Shown here: one piece after another, positions 20,572-30,293 of the stretch
How positions within the stretch are numbered: the stretch's first letter is position 1
Layout: every line of letters begins with the position of its first letter
NCBI GenBank assembly: GCA_947631435.1
Contig: CANRLM010000003.1
Span: 1 to 64,000, forward strand
Direction of reading: 5' to 3'
Length of the DNA: 64,000 nt
Source: an uncultured Akkermansia sp.
GTDB lineage: Bacteria > Verrucomicrobiota > Verrucomicrobiia > Verrucomicrobiales > Akkermansiaceae
Made by a program: the position numbers and the translations under genes
Notes under the pieces: model-generated
Told to the model about the DNA's origin: nothing
The model's input: only the letters and a program-made list of their open reading frames with translations
The model's database searches: none

Positions 20572-21096
20572 TTAGCTGATGGCCTTCCTGACAGCCTCGT
20601 TCTTGTCGTCGCCCTGGATGCTGCAAATGCCCTTAATCGGGTCAACGTGCAGATACTCCTCGCCGTCCACAAAAACCTTGTAGCTGTAAACATTCAGGGT
20701 GATCTCCGTCTCCATCATCTCGTTGTGTGTCGCCGAAATGGAGGGGATGCCCTGTGCCGATACGACGACGAAGGCCTGCACCTGCGTCGCCCCGTTGATG
20801 CCCGCCGCCTGGAGGTCGATGGACTGCATGGCGATGTCGATGGTGAGCTGCTGTGCGTCCGTCGAGAGAAGCTTCAGCCAGCCCGTATCCACGCCCTGCT
20901 TGCCGATCGTCATTTCCATGGGGTCGATCGAGTTCGTGTTCGTGAGGTTCACGTTGCCGGCGGCCACTTTCGTCTCTACTTGACCGAAGGTGACATTCGG
21001 CAGCGTCACGCTCATATTGTCCGCGACAATGGTCGAGCCGTTGTCCGCATAGACGCGTACAGCTTTACAGCCGCCGCCAATGAATGGGTTGCTCAT
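20572..21096 (-). CDS. Major tail tube protein (P2 FII-like)
   Basis: 174 aa; NPFIGGGCKAVRVYADNGSTIVADNMSVTLPNVTF...; adjacent to sheath. Confidence 0.75.
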   Translation of the reverse strand: MSNPFIGGGCKAVRVYADNGSTIVADNMSVTLPNVTFGQVETKVAAGNVNLTNTNSIDPMEMTIGKQGVDTGWLKLLSTDAQQLTIDIAMQSIDLQAAGINGATQVQAFVVVSAQGIPSISATHNEMMETEITLNVYSYKVFVDGEEYLHVDPIKGICSIQGDDKNEAVRKAIS

Positions 21097-21120
21097 ATTC
21101 GTTCGTTTCTTGGTTTAGGG

Positions 21121-22593
21121 TTACTCAAAGAAGGTGTCGAAGCCCTCGTCGCTGTAATGCACAACGACCGTGGAGCTCTTGAACTGCGGCGTCGGCGTCA
21201 TGTCGATGGTGAACTTGAAGTCCCCGTTGATGAGGTTCGTCCTCGGGTTCTCTTCGCCCTCGAAGCTGATCACCGGTCGCCCGATGCAAGCCTCTTGCTT
21301 CGCGTAGCCGTCCAGTACGTCCTGGAAGCTCTGCAACAGAGCGTCCTTGCGAGTCCGCCCGATCGGCTTGTCCGTCTCGATGCCGGTATCGCGCACAAAC
21401 TTGTTCGAGCAGTAGCCAAGCATGCGCATGGAGCTCTCAAACACGACCTTCGCGTCCGACGTGCTGCCGAACTTGTACGCGGTCGTATGCCCTCCCCAGA
21501 GCACAAGCGAGCCATTGCGTTTGATGATCGTGCGGATGCCAACGCTGTTCAGCTCGTTGCCCGCCTCTTCCGTGAAGCCGGCGTTCTTGCTCTCCGCGCC
21601 GAAGTACTGCTTCGCGCAGGGGATGTCCTTGTTCGAGCAGGTCTCGAAAGGCACGCCGTCGTGCGTATTGTCCACGAGTTGCTGACGATAGATGGACAGC
21701 GTGGAGCCGTGGTACACGTTCCCTTCGTTGTCCTGAGCCATCGGCCAGCAGGTCACCTCGAACTCAGAGGAGAAATTCTTTTCCTCCTTGTACGCTTTCG
21801 CTTTCGCGATGGTGTCGCAGCCCACTTCCGGCACGTCGCCGCAGGGGATGTCCGTGTACGCCATGCCGAAGAATTTGCCGCCCATCCTCTGCGCTTTTGC
21901 CACAAGAGCATTGCGCACCTTCACATCGTGGCTCCAGCCCGGAGCCGCCAGTGTGGATGGCGTGGTGTTGTCATCGAGGTAGAGCAGCTCCAGCGCCTCA
22001 ACGCCGGTGTACTCGCCGCCCTCCGTCTTGCCGCCCACGATGTCTTCCACCGTCACTTGCGACGGGTCAACTTCTTCGTAGGTCGCAGAAACGGTGCCTC
22101 CCTCGCCGGTCAAGTCCTTCACGATCACCTTTCCGGCGGTGTAGTCGTAGTCCAGAGAGTAGTCCACTCCCTCCGCCTTCTCATCGATCCCGAACGTGTC
22201 CAGGATGATGGAGCTCGAGACGAACTCAGCGCGCCCGTTGACAAACGTCAGCGTCTGCGTCTGCTTCTCTGCCTTCTTGTGCTTCGTGGGGTCGAGCACG
22301 TTCACCACCACAAGCGGCGAAACCGCCGTCCCGGTGGAATCGAAGAACAGGTGCGTCGCCTCGCAGAGCGTGTAGCTTGCCCAGTCATCCGCGTAGCCGA
22401 TGGTCGCCTGCGCGGTGTTCTTGCTGGTCAGTTTCAGCGGTCGGTTCACAAGCCCCAGCTCAGCAAAGCCTCGCACGAGGTGAATCGGCGCTGTGCCCAC
22501 AGCCGCGGCGAACGAGCCCGTCTGCAAAGCAGATTGAGCGTGCGTCTCACCGATGGAGCCGTAGGATCCGTGTAAATAATCGGAGTTTGCCAT
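21121..22593 (-). CDS. Tail sheath protein (P2 FI-like)
   Basis: MANSDYLHGSYGSIGETHAQ...; ...GIRTIIKRNGSLVLWGGHTTAYKF...; C-terminal sheath domain; implies a contractile tail. Confidence 0.85.
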   Translation of the reverse strand: MANSDYLHGSYGSIGETHAQSALQTGSFAAAVGTAPIHLVRGFAELGLVNRPLKLTSKNTAQATIGYADDWASYTLCEATHLFFDSTGTAVSPLVVVNVLDPTKHKKAEKQTQTLTFVNGRAEFVSSSIILDTFGIDEKAEGVDYSLDYDYTAGKVIVKDLTGEGGTVSATYEEVDPSQVTVEDIVGGKTEGGEYTGVEALELLYLDDNTTPSTLAAPGWSHDVKVRNALVAKAQRMGGKFFGMAYTDIPCGDVPEVGCDTIAKAKAYKEEKNFSSEFEVTCWPMAQDNEGNVYHGSTLSIYRQQLVDNTHDGVPFETCSNKDIPCAKQYFGAESKNAGFTEEAGNELNSVGIRTIIKRNGSLVLWGGHTTAYKFGSTSDAKVVFESSMRMLGYCSNKFVRDTGIETDKPIGRTRKDALLQSFQDVLDGYAKQEACIGRPVISFEGEENPRTNLINGDFKFTIDMTPTPQFKSSTVVVHYSDEGFDTFFE

Positions 22594-22612
22594 AGTTTTT
22601 GATTGTGTTAGG

Positions 22613-23173
22613 TTAAAAGTAATTGTTGTGTGGAAGTGCGCGCACGTACGAGACCTCAAAGCTCACCGTGGCGTAGTAGTACGGGTGGCGCGAGGCGGTG
22701 AAGTAGTCGTCGATCTCGTAGCTGATGTTCCCGGTGATGTTCAGTCCGCCCGGGAACTCAACGTCTGCGACCGCCAATGCCTTCACGACTTCATCAGTGA
22801 GCGAGATGATGTCCCGGCAGCTCTCGTCCGTCGGGTGCATCTGCCCGTACTCATCGATGGCGCCGGGGCTCCAGACCATGATGTGCATGGCAACCGGCAT
22901 CGTCACGACGCCCTGCGCCGTGTCCAGCTCCGCGCCCCCTCTCCCCACGGTCACGATGATGGCCGGGGCTTCCTGAGCCTCTTCCGCCTCGTCTCCCTTG
23001 TGCATAGCCACGCCTCGCGGGAAGTTCCCCGCGTACACCACCGGCGCCACCAGCTTGCGCTCCTCGTCCGTCTTCACGGAGTTGGCGCGCGCCGGGGAGA
23101 ATTGGTAGCGCAGCGGCGCGACTTGCTCGCGCAGCCACTCTGCCAGCCGGTCGATGGCGTCTTGTGTGGTCAT
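22613..23173 (-). CDS. Tail terminator/gp37-like protein
   Basis: 186 aa, order between head-tail connector and sheath. Confidence 0.45.
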   Translation of the reverse strand: MTTQDAIDRLAEWLREQVAPLRYQFSPARANSVKTDEERKLVAPVVYAGNFPRGVAMHKGDEAEEAQEAPAIIVTVGRGGAELDTAQGVVTMPVAMHIMVWSPGAIDEYGQMHPTDESCRDIISLTDEVVKALAVADVEFPGGLNITGNISYEIDDYFTASRHPYYYATVSFEVSYVRALPHNNYF

Positions 23174-23176
23174 GGG

Positions 23177-23479
23177 TTAGGAAATTCGCGTGAGTGTCAC
23201 ATTCGTCATCCCGCCGTCCTCGCGGTAGGCGATGATGTTCCAGAGTTGGTCATCGATTTGCAGGTCGTCCCCGATCCTCAGCGGCGGCAGGTCATCCGTC
23301 GCTGCAAAGAGTCGGTACGTCGCCGCCGAAAGCCCCATCTCGTCGCTGTTGTTCGCCGGGCTCGCTTCGTACAGGTCGCACAGGATCTCCCGCCCGCCGA
23401 CGCGGCGCGCCCGCGCAAACTCCCTCGGGTTGAGGAAGGTCTTGCGGTTATCGCGCGCTACGTCTGCGTGGAAGCTCAT
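23177..23479 (-). CDS. Head-tail joining protein
   Basis: 100 aa; ...LPPLRIGDDLQIDDQLWNIIAYREDGGMTNVTLTRIS; position. Confidence 0.5.
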   Translation of the reverse strand: MSFHADVARDNRKTFLNPREFARARRVGGREILCDLYEASPANNSDEMGLSAATYRLFAATDDLPPLRIGDDLQIDDQLWNIIAYREDGGMTNVTLTRIS

Positions 23480-23490
23480 TGCCGTGTCTC

Positions 23491-23853
23491 CTAGTCGATG
23501 CTCTCTTCCGCGTTGAGCGCAGGCTGCTCGGCTTCTTCTTCGCCTTGCAGCTTCTCCAGCAGCGCGGCTTTGTTCAGCCCGCGCGCGCTGATTCCGCGCT
23601 CTTTCGCGATCGCCTGGAGTTCCTTGAGGGTCTTGCCCTCCAGTTCCTCCTCCTCGGCGGAGGGTTCATCCGCCTCCGCTTTCGCTGCCGGTTTCGCTTG
23701 CGCTAGCTCCGGCTCTCCGACGATCTCGACGGTCCCGTTCTTCACGAACTTGTCCACCACAGCCGGGTCCATATCAAACTCAGGTTTGTTGTGTTTGATG
23801 AGGTTGCCGTGGTAGGTAAAAGCCACTGCTTGAGGAGTGAGTCGCACTTTCAT
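23491..23853 (-). CDS. Small capsid-associated protein with SAP-like C-terminal segment
   Basis: LEGKTLKELQAIAKERGISARGLNKAALLEKLQ resembles a SAP helix-extension-helix. Confidence 0.4.
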   Translation of the reverse strand: MKVRLTPQAVAFTYHGNLIKHNKPEFDMDPAVVDKFVKNGTVEIVGEPELAQAKPAAKAEADEPSAEEEELEGKTLKELQAIAKERGISARGLNKAALLEKLQGEEEAEQPALNAEESID

Positions 23854-23876
23854 GTCTTCTTCCTTTCCGGTTTCGG

Positions 23877-24983
23877 TTAGCCTTCGATGTTGGTCACCTT
23901 GCCGCACATGAAGCTCCCGAGTCCCATCGGCGCAAAGAGCGGACGGGCGGTGAGCATCATCTCGAGCGTGTCGTTCTTCGCGTCGGCAAAGAATTTCGGG
24001 GTGACGGTCTGCAAATGCGTGCGCAGGCTGTGCGTCTCCTGCTCCACCTGCGAGACCCCGGCGTAAAGTCCGCGCACGGAGCCCTCGTAGGTCAGCACGA
24101 CGTTGTCGTCATCGATGAGAGGCTTGCTCTCATTCGTGTCGGGGTCAACGTACGTCCCAGCGTAGCTCACGATGTTCAGCACGGCTCCCTCCACGGCGAT
24201 GCGCCCCACGAGTGAGGTCAGGTCGTCCACGTACTGCGGCTCAAACTTGCCGAGCTCGTAGCGGCGATTGTCCATCAGCTTGCAGATGTTCGGGTGGCTG
24301 ATCAGGGCAGACCCGGCATTAGCGCCCACGATGAGCGTGGTAGGAGAAACTCCGTTCCTTCGCATGGATTTCACGACGGCGTTGATGTCCGTGTACGGAC
24401 TCGCCTTTTCATCCTCCCAGCCGGTCTCGATGGTGAACTGGCAGTTGTCCGCCCCGGTCACTTCGACGTAGGAAACAGTCTGCTCGCCTTCCTCGCCGCC
24501 GCCGTCGTCGTTCTTCACGTTTTTGTAGGTGTACGCCGTCTTTTGCAGAAGCTGCGCGATAAGCTGTTCCTCGCTCATGTGCACCTCGTCGAGCATGTCG
24601 GTCGTGTCGTCCTGCAGGATCTGCATGGCGCGCGCCTGCTTCGTGAACGGGTCGCCCACGGCTTCCAGCCAGATGCGGTGCTTCAGGTCGTTGAGCGTGA
24701 GCTTGCGCTTCGGGGCGATGCGCGAAGGGGTCATGAGGTAGGTCTTCATGCCGCGCCTCTCGGTGCTCTTGTGTCCCTCGGTCACAAACGGTGCCAAGTC
24801 GTTACCGGCCTTGTCGCGGATGTCCACGATGATCTGGTCGGTCGGGAATATGTCCCTCGCGTTCACGCGCAGAAAGTGGTTGCGCAGGAATGCGGGTTTC
24901 GGGGTGGCGCGGTCCACCATGCGCGTGAGCACGGTCGGGTCGTCCAGGGTGAGTTCCGTAATTACGGTAGGATTGGTTGCCAT
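23877..24983 (-). CDS. Major capsid protein (lambda gpE-like)
   Basis: 368 aa; ...LTRMVDRATPKPAFLRNHFLRVNARDIFPTDQIIVDIRDKAGNDLAPFV..., located after the protease/scaffold gene. Confidence 0.85.
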   Translation of the reverse strand: MATNPTVITELTLDDPTVLTRMVDRATPKPAFLRNHFLRVNARDIFPTDQIIVDIRDKAGNDLAPFVTEGHKSTERRGMKTYLMTPSRIAPKRKLTLNDLKHRIWLEAVGDPFTKQARAMQILQDDTTDMLDEVHMSEEQLIAQLLQKTAYTYKNVKNDDGGGEEGEQTVSYVEVTGADNCQFTIETGWEDEKASPYTDINAVVKSMRRNGVSPTTLIVGANAGSALISHPNICKLMDNRRYELGKFEPQYVDDLTSLVGRIAVEGAVLNIVSYAGTYVDPDTNESKPLIDDDNVVLTYEGSVRGLYAGVSQVEQETHSLRTHLQTVTPKFFADAKNDTLEMMLTARPLFAPMGLGSFMCGKVTNIEG

Positions 24984-25007
24984 ATCGGTTGTTTTTGGGG
25001 TTTGGGG

Positions 25008-26255
25008 TTAGTCTTTCTTGTCAGCTTTTTCTTGCCGGTCGAGGTAGTCGAGGATCTCGTGCCCGTGCGACTTCTCCGCCTTCACGGCGTTTCCTCCGTT
25101 CCCGGCGGTGCCAAGCGCGTTGGCGGGGGCTAACTCAGCCGCGCGTGCGCTCAGGTAGTCCACCGGCTGCTGCGGGGCTGCGGGAGCCTCTGCGGGCAGT
25201 TGGTCCACAGCGGCGGCGGCGAATGCCTCCGGCGTCATGCCATCGGCGATAGCCTTGTCCACCAATTCGCGTGCTACACGGTTGCCGAGTTTCTCGGCTT
25301 TCGCGTTGATGTCGGCGATGCGGGCTCTCTCGCTCTTCGCGGCTTCGAGCCTCGCTTCCTCTACTTGGGCGGCGGTAAAGGTAGGAGCAGCAGCTTCTGC
25401 CACCGGCTTCTCGGTCTCCGCAGCCTGTGTCGTTTCTTCTTCGTTCATGTTGGTTTCGTTTGGGGTTGTCGCCTCCGCTGCGGATGCCGCTTCGGCGGTG
25501 ATAAAGCCAAGCTCCGACGCGTTCGCCGGCGCCTGGAAGTGGGTCGTGAGCAGTTTCCCTCTGCTCATCAGGGTGGCGTCCTTGCCCGCGCAAGCGACGA
25601 GTTTCAGCTCTGCGCTCGGTGCATCCTCCACCATCCCGGTTGCAAATCCTCCGTCGATCGCCTCCCTCGCGGTCATGTACTGCTCCCTGCCGTCGCTGAT
25701 GAGCCCCAGGCATTCTTCCTCGCTCTTCCCTGTCACGCGTGCGTACACGGCCGCGATGGTCTTGTTCGCCGCCTGCACGCTCGAGCGAGCTTTCTTCAGA
25801 TCGCCGATGAGGTCCGCGATGTCTTTCTCGTTCGCGCTCGCTATGGCGTCCACCATGACGCTTGCGCCGTGGATCATGAGGATGGACCCGGGGTAGCTGG
25901 TACGCTCATCACCCGCGCAGAAAATGACGCTCGCCGCACTCGCTGCGATGCCGATGTTGCAGGTCGTTACCTTCACGCCGGTTCCTTTCAGCGCAAGCAG
26001 CTCGTTGTGGATCGCCAGCCCGGTGCACAAGTCTCCGCCAACGGAGTTGATCCGCACTTCTACCTCCTTGCAGTCCCGGCATTCCGCCAGGGCGTCTCGG
26101 AAGTCCTGCGGGGCGTAAAACTCGTTCTTGCTGAAAAATTCCTTGTACGCCTCCGGGATGCTGTACTCGGAGAGCGTCCCCTCGATGAGGATCGTTCCTT
26201 TCGTCCCTCCCTCGTCGAGCTTCGCGCTAAATAGTGGTGCTTTCTTGTTGTTCAT
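25008..26255 (-). CDS. ClpP/S14-S49-type prohead protease fused to scaffold-like C-terminus
   Basis: VEVRINSVGGDLCTGLAIHNELLALKG...SYPGSILMIHGAS; Ala/Glu-rich C-terminal half typical of a nested scaffold. Confidence 0.8.
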   Translation of the reverse strand: MNNKKAPLFSAKLDEGGTKGTILIEGTLSEYSIPEAYKEFFSKNEFYAPQDFRDALAECRDCKEVEVRINSVGGDLCTGLAIHNELLALKGTGVKVTTCNIGIAASAASVIFCAGDERTSYPGSILMIHGASVMVDAIASANEKDIADLIGDLKKARSSVQAANKTIAAVYARVTGKSEEECLGLISDGREQYMTAREAIDGGFATGMVEDAPSAELKLVACAGKDATLMSRGKLLTTHFQAPANASELGFITAEAASAAEATTPNETNMNEEETTQAAETEKPVAEAAAPTFTAAQVEEARLEAAKSERARIADINAKAEKLGNRVARELVDKAIADGMTPEAFAAAAVDQLPAEAPAAPQQPVDYLSARAAELAPANALGTAGNGGNAVKAEKSHGHEILDYLDRQEKADKKD

Positions 26256-28005
26256 GGTCGGTTTCAGTTTCTTCTTTCTCTTCCTCCGGCGTCTCTTTCA
26301 CGTCGGTCTTTTTCGTCGGTAAAATTTCCTCGATGCGGCGCATCTGCTCCGCTTCGTTCTCGGCTTCGGCGGCGTTGCGGTCCCAGTCCCCGCCGTTGAG
26401 CTTCGTGGTGGCTTGCTTGTGCGTCAGGAAGTGATTTTGCACTTGCAGCTGCATGGCCTGCACCTCCTTCACGGGGTCGATGTGCGGCATGCTCGTGCCC
26501 ACCCACTCGTGCCTCATCCACGCCCGGTAGATCAGAGGGTCGCTGTACAGCCCCGGCGCGCTCACGCGTCCACGCGCCACGGCTTCGTTAAACCATTCCT
26601 CAAAAACGGGGTCGTTCAGGTCCGCGTTCAGCCAGCTTCTCTCCATCTCCACCACGCGCCAGTAGTCGATCATCGCCGCCCGGCTCGCCGAGTAGCTGCC
26701 GTTGTAGCTCTTCGTCAGCACGTCCCGCGGGGTCTTCAACGCCGCCCCGATGTACGAGGCTGCGCAGTTGGTGAACGCCTCAAATTGCGCGTTCGGATGC
26801 GTCGGCGCGACGGCTTTCGGCTCCTCGCCCTCCTTGAGCTGATACACGGCTCCGGGGTACGGCTCCAGCCTTGCGCACCGCTCTTCCGTGGTCTCTTCCT
26901 CGAGGTCGAGGTCTTCCTCTTTATCGCTCTCCAGCTTCAGGCTCGCTCCGGTCTCTCCCTCTTCTTCTCCTGTGCCGGCGTCCACAAAGTTGCTCGAGCT
27001 GATCGCCGTGTTGCCCATCAGAGCGGCATCCGACGTCGGGGAGGTGATATAGACGGTGAAGTAGTTGCCCATCACCGCCGCCTGCACCTCGCTGTTCATG
27101 TAGCGCGTGAGTTGCAGGACGGGTTCGATGACTTTCGCCAGCATCGGCACTCCCCTCAACTGCTCAGGTCTCTCCGTCGTCATGAGGTGGAGGATGTTCG
27201 GGCGTCCCGTAGTCCGCCCTATCGCCGCGATTCGCTCAAACTGCACGTCGAACCCTTCTTGCGGGTAGCACGAGGAGATGTGGTAGGCGACGACGTGCCC
27301 GGATTTATCCACCTCCACGCCGTCATAGATTTTCGTCCCGGTCTCCTTGTTCTCGAGGGTGTTCAGGCCTTGCACGACGTAGCCAACGTACTTCCCGTCT
27401 CCCGCGGTGGTCGGCGAGCATACGCGGTCCGACTCGATGAGTTGCAGCCGCAGGGTGTACGGACGCATGAATTGCGCTTGCCCCTGCCGGAAGACGACGA
27501 ACTGGTCGCCGTTCTGTTTCTGCGAGGAAAACGCCTGATGCTGCATTTCGTAGAAATTCGCCAGCCCCAGTGCATCCGCCTGCTGCTTGTCGCTCGCCCA
27601 CAAGTCAAATTCCGCTTCCACCTTGCGCGCCCACTCCTTCGCTTCCTCTTTGTCGATGCCGAGCGTCTTGTAGTCCGGCTGCATGTGCAGCCTCAGCCCG
27701 CTCCCCACGACGTTCTGCGCCATGGTGTCAATCGCGCTCGTCGCCAGCGGCGCGCTCATGTAGAGCACGCGCGAACGGCTCATCAGCGTCCGCCGCGCGG
27801 TCAGTATGTCCCGCGTCGGGCTCGATGAAAAGGCGTTGAAGCGCTTGTAGATGCTCCTCGTGTGGTCCGCCCCAAGCTGCGAGTACCCGCTGTTGGAAAA
27901 GCTCAGCGATATGCCCGTCGGCGCATTCTCGTTGCGCGTGGAAAGCTCCTGCACGAAGTTGTACCTCGCAGGTGTGAAATTCGATAATGTGATCGTGCGC
28001 TTCAT
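26227..28005 (-). CDS. Portal protein (lambda gpB-like)
   Basis: 592 aa; ...RTLMSRSRVLYMSAPLATSAIDTMAQNVVGSGLRLHMQPDY... Confidence 0.85.
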   Translation of the reverse strand: MKRTITLSNFTPARYNFVQELSTRNENAPTGISLSFSNSGYSQLGADHTRSIYKRFNAFSSSPTRDILTARRTLMSRSRVLYMSAPLATSAIDTMAQNVVGSGLRLHMQPDYKTLGIDKEEAKEWARKVEAEFDLWASDKQQADALGLANFYEMQHQAFSSQKQNGDQFVVFRQGQAQFMRPYTLRLQLIESDRVCSPTTAGDGKYVGYVVQGLNTLENKETGTKIYDGVEVDKSGHVVAYHISSCYPQEGFDVQFERIAAIGRTTGRPNILHLMTTERPEQLRGVPMLAKVIEPVLQLTRYMNSEVQAAVMGNYFTVYITSPTSDAALMGNTAISSSNFVDAGTGEEEGETGASLKLESDKEEDLDLEEETTEERCARLEPYPGAVYQLKEGEEPKAVAPTHPNAQFEAFTNCAASYIGAALKTPRDVLTKSYNGSYSASRAAMIDYWRVVEMERSWLNADLNDPVFEEWFNEAVARGRVSAPGLYSDPLIYRAWMRHEWVGTSMPHIDPVKEVQAMQLQVQNHFLTHKQATTKLNGGDWDRNAAEAENEAEQMRRIEEILPTKKTDVKETPEEEKEETETDHEQQESTTI

Positions 28006-28009
28006 GGTC

Positions 28010-28282
28010 TCAGAATTCCGCGCCGTAACCCGGAACGACGTCGATTCTCATCCTCGCTGAATTTCCCGTCAGAGCGGCGATCAGGTCGGCAATCTCGCTC
28101 TTCGCCACCTTGTAGAGTTCCCGAACTTCAGCCGGGCTCATGTAAGCAATGCTCCGGTCGCCGTATTTGTACGACTGCACGGCGTCTCCTTCCTCGCCGA
28201 GTTTCCCGGCAATGTAGAGCAAACATCCCTTGCGAATGTGCTTCCACATCTGCAATTCGTCCTTGATTTCCGCGCGAGTCAT
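28010..28282 (-). CDS. gpW-like head-tail connector/small head protein
   Basis: Likely start MTRAEIKDELQMWKHIRKGCLLYIAGK; located between TerL and portal. Confidence 0.5.
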   Translation of the reverse strand: MTRAEIKDELQMWKHIRKGCLLYIAGKLGEEGDAVQSYKYGDRSIAYMSPAEVRELYKVAKSEIADLIAALTGNSARMRIDVVPGYGAEF

Positions 28283-28315
28283 TTGCTCGCGTCTTACCAA
28301 TTTTTTGCTTCCTCC

Positions 28316-28354
28316 GGGGGGGAGAAAGTGAGGGGTAAGCAACTTTCTCCCCCC
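28316..28354. other. 13-bp-stem hairpin between terL and the gpW-like gene (copy 1 of repeated hairpin)
   Basis: GGGGGGAGAAAGT...ACTTTCTCCCCCC; shares GCAACTTTCTCCCCCCTGTT with the hairpin at 32787-32820. Confidence 0.7.
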
Positions 28355-28367
28355 TGTTTTCACCAAC

Positions 28368-30293
28368 TCAATCGAACTCGCTCGCAATTCTCGAGCGCCT
28401 TCCCGCGCCAGCTCTCATGGGCTTCATCGCGGTTTTCTTCCTCGTTTTCTTCTCCGCAGGATCACTCAGCAGCGCTTTCGCGATCGCGTCAAAGTTCGGC
28501 TCAAGGATATGCACCGCCGCCAGCGCGTAGTTGCGGCAGTCAAGCGCCTCGTTCCTATCGTGCCCCGGCAGCACCTCCCACCGCACAACGCCCCCGTGCG
28601 AGACCGCCGTCTCCGACAGCAGCCCGATGTACCACTTGAGGTCATACCCGCGCTCCTCGCCCTCCGGCAGGTGCATGTAGTGCGCGCCGGGCGTCTCCAC
28701 CTCCACGGAGTCCATGATCGCCGTTTTCCCGGCGTTCACGCCGATGTTGTACAGCCAGTATTTCTTGGTCTTGTCCCTCCCGAACGGTATCAGCTTGCCC
28801 GCCGTGATGAACGGAAAGTCCGGCCGCCCAACGCCCTTGCACGCAAAAACGCGCTTGCTCATGCGTTGCGACGTCCGCAGCGCGATGTCGTTCGTGTACC
28901 GCCCGTCGCCGGAGTCAACCAGCGTCAGCGCCACCCGCAAGCCTCGCCCGTTCTCGAAGCGATACACCCGCCCGATGATGTCGTCCAACTGCGCCCACGT
29001 TTCGTCATCGTCCGGCTTCCCGCGTATGTACCCGCTCTTCACGCCCCAGCTCTCGCCGTACCTCCCCCAGCCGACGATCTCGTACTGGAGGTATGTGTGC
29101 TGACAGTCCACACCGCAGGTCAGTACGAGCGGCCCCGTCATGCCCGCCTCGCCCGGCAAGTCCGCGCTCTCAGGGTACTTCTCCGCCCGTGCCATGAGTT
29201 CCTTCTCGGTCATGTGCACGGTGCGCGGCTCCCACAGCTCGCCGACGGTGGTGTTTTTCCACACTTTTAGCCGGTCGGGAAATTCTTTCACCTCCAAAAA
29301 TTCGCGCACGATTTCCCGCCACCCTCTCCACGGCGAGACGAACCCCGTCAGCCAGAATGACCGCGTGTGCGTGCGCTTCAATGCCTCCGCATCCGTCGCC
29401 TCCCAGCGTCCCTCCGCGCCTTTCGCCTCTTCCTCGCTGATGATTTCGCCGCACCCCGGGCACCTCCACCCGTCGATGTGCACGTTCCACGTCTTCCTCC
29501 CCGCCACTTCCACCTGCCGAGATTTGAACCGGATGTCGTCGAAGCGTATCTCGTGGTACTCCCCGCACCGCGGGCAGCGCGTTTGCCACCTCTCCTGCGT
29601 CCCCCTGTTGTACAAAAACTCGATCTGTGACGCGCCTTTCACGGTCGGCGTCGATACCGCCACGCGCTTGGCGTTGTAGAATGTCACCTGCCTCCGTTTC
29701 GCCAGTTCCCACGGGTCGCCATCCCGCCCTGCGGAAAAGGAAAAGCGGTCCAGCTCATCGGCGATGACGTAGCGCGCCGGTTTCGAGGAGAGGCTCGTCG
29801 GACTGTTCGATCCAGCAAGGAAGAGCATCCCGCCGGGGAACTTCTTGCGCAGCTTGTGTGAGTTCGCGTTTTTCCCGGCTTCTTTCATGCCTCTCACTTT
29901 CCCGCGAAGCCTCTTGCACGCCAGCATCGCGGGCTTCAGCCTCAGCTCCGAAAACTCTTCCGCGCTCTCTTTCGTCGGCATGACGTACAGGATCGTCCCC
30001 GGGTCCTGGTCGATGATGAACAGCACCACATTGAGCAGCAGCTCGGTCTTCGATACCTGCGACGGCGCCACCACCGCAATCTCACTCACTTTCGGCTCGG
30101 TGAACGCCCGCATGATTTCTCTCATGTACGGCACGCGGCTCGTTCTCCACAGTCCCGGCTCCGCGCTCGCTGCCGAGTCCAAAAAACGGTACTTGTCCGC
30201 CCATTCGTCGACGGTCAATTCCTCAGGCGGCAGCCAGTTCTTCGCGCACTTGCGCAGCACGGCCGCCAGCCTCGTTTTTGCCGGGTCGCTCAT
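28368..30293 (-). CDS. Terminase large subunit (lambda GpA-like)
   Basis: 641 aa; VAPSQVSKTELLLNVVLFIIDQDPGTILYVMPTKESAEEFS; CPRCGEYHEIRFDDI; WRCPGCGEIISEEE. Confidence 0.92.
   Translation of the reverse strand: MSDPAKTRLAAVLRKCAKNWLPPEELTVDEWADKYRFLDSAASAEPGLWRTSRVPYMREIMRAFTEPKVSEIAVVAPSQVSKTELLLNVVLFIIDQDPGTILYVMPTKESAEEFSELRLKPAMLACKRLRGKVRGMKEAGKNANSHKLRKKFPGGMLFLAGSNSPTSLSSKPARYVIADELDRFSFSAGRDGDPWELAKRRQVTFYNAKRVAVSTPTVKGASQIEFLYNRGTQERWQTRCPRCGEYHEIRFDDIRFKSRQVEVAGRKTWNVHIDGWRCPGCGEIISEEEAKGAEGRWEATDAEALKRTHTRSFWLTGFVSPWRGWREIVREFLEVKEFPDRLKVWKNTTVGELWEPRTVHMTEKELMARAEKYPESADLPGEAGMTGPLVLTCGVDCQHTYLQYEIVGWGRYGESWGVKSGYIRGKPDDDETWAQLDDIIGRVYRFENGRGLRVALTLVDSGDGRYTNDIALRTSQRMSKRVFACKGVGRPDFPFITAGKLIPFGRDKTKKYWLYNIGVNAGKTAIMDSVEVETPGAHYMHLPEGEERGYDLKWYIGLLSETAVSHGGVVRWEVLPGHDRNEALDCRNYALAAVHILEPNFDAIAKALLSDPAEKKTRKKTAMKPMRAGAGRRSRIASEFD

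Noticed and set aside
20503-22575. 690-aa plus-strand ORF opposite tube/sheath genes
   Set aside because: Arg/Val/His-rich antisense translation of clearly coding phage genes; no domain signature.
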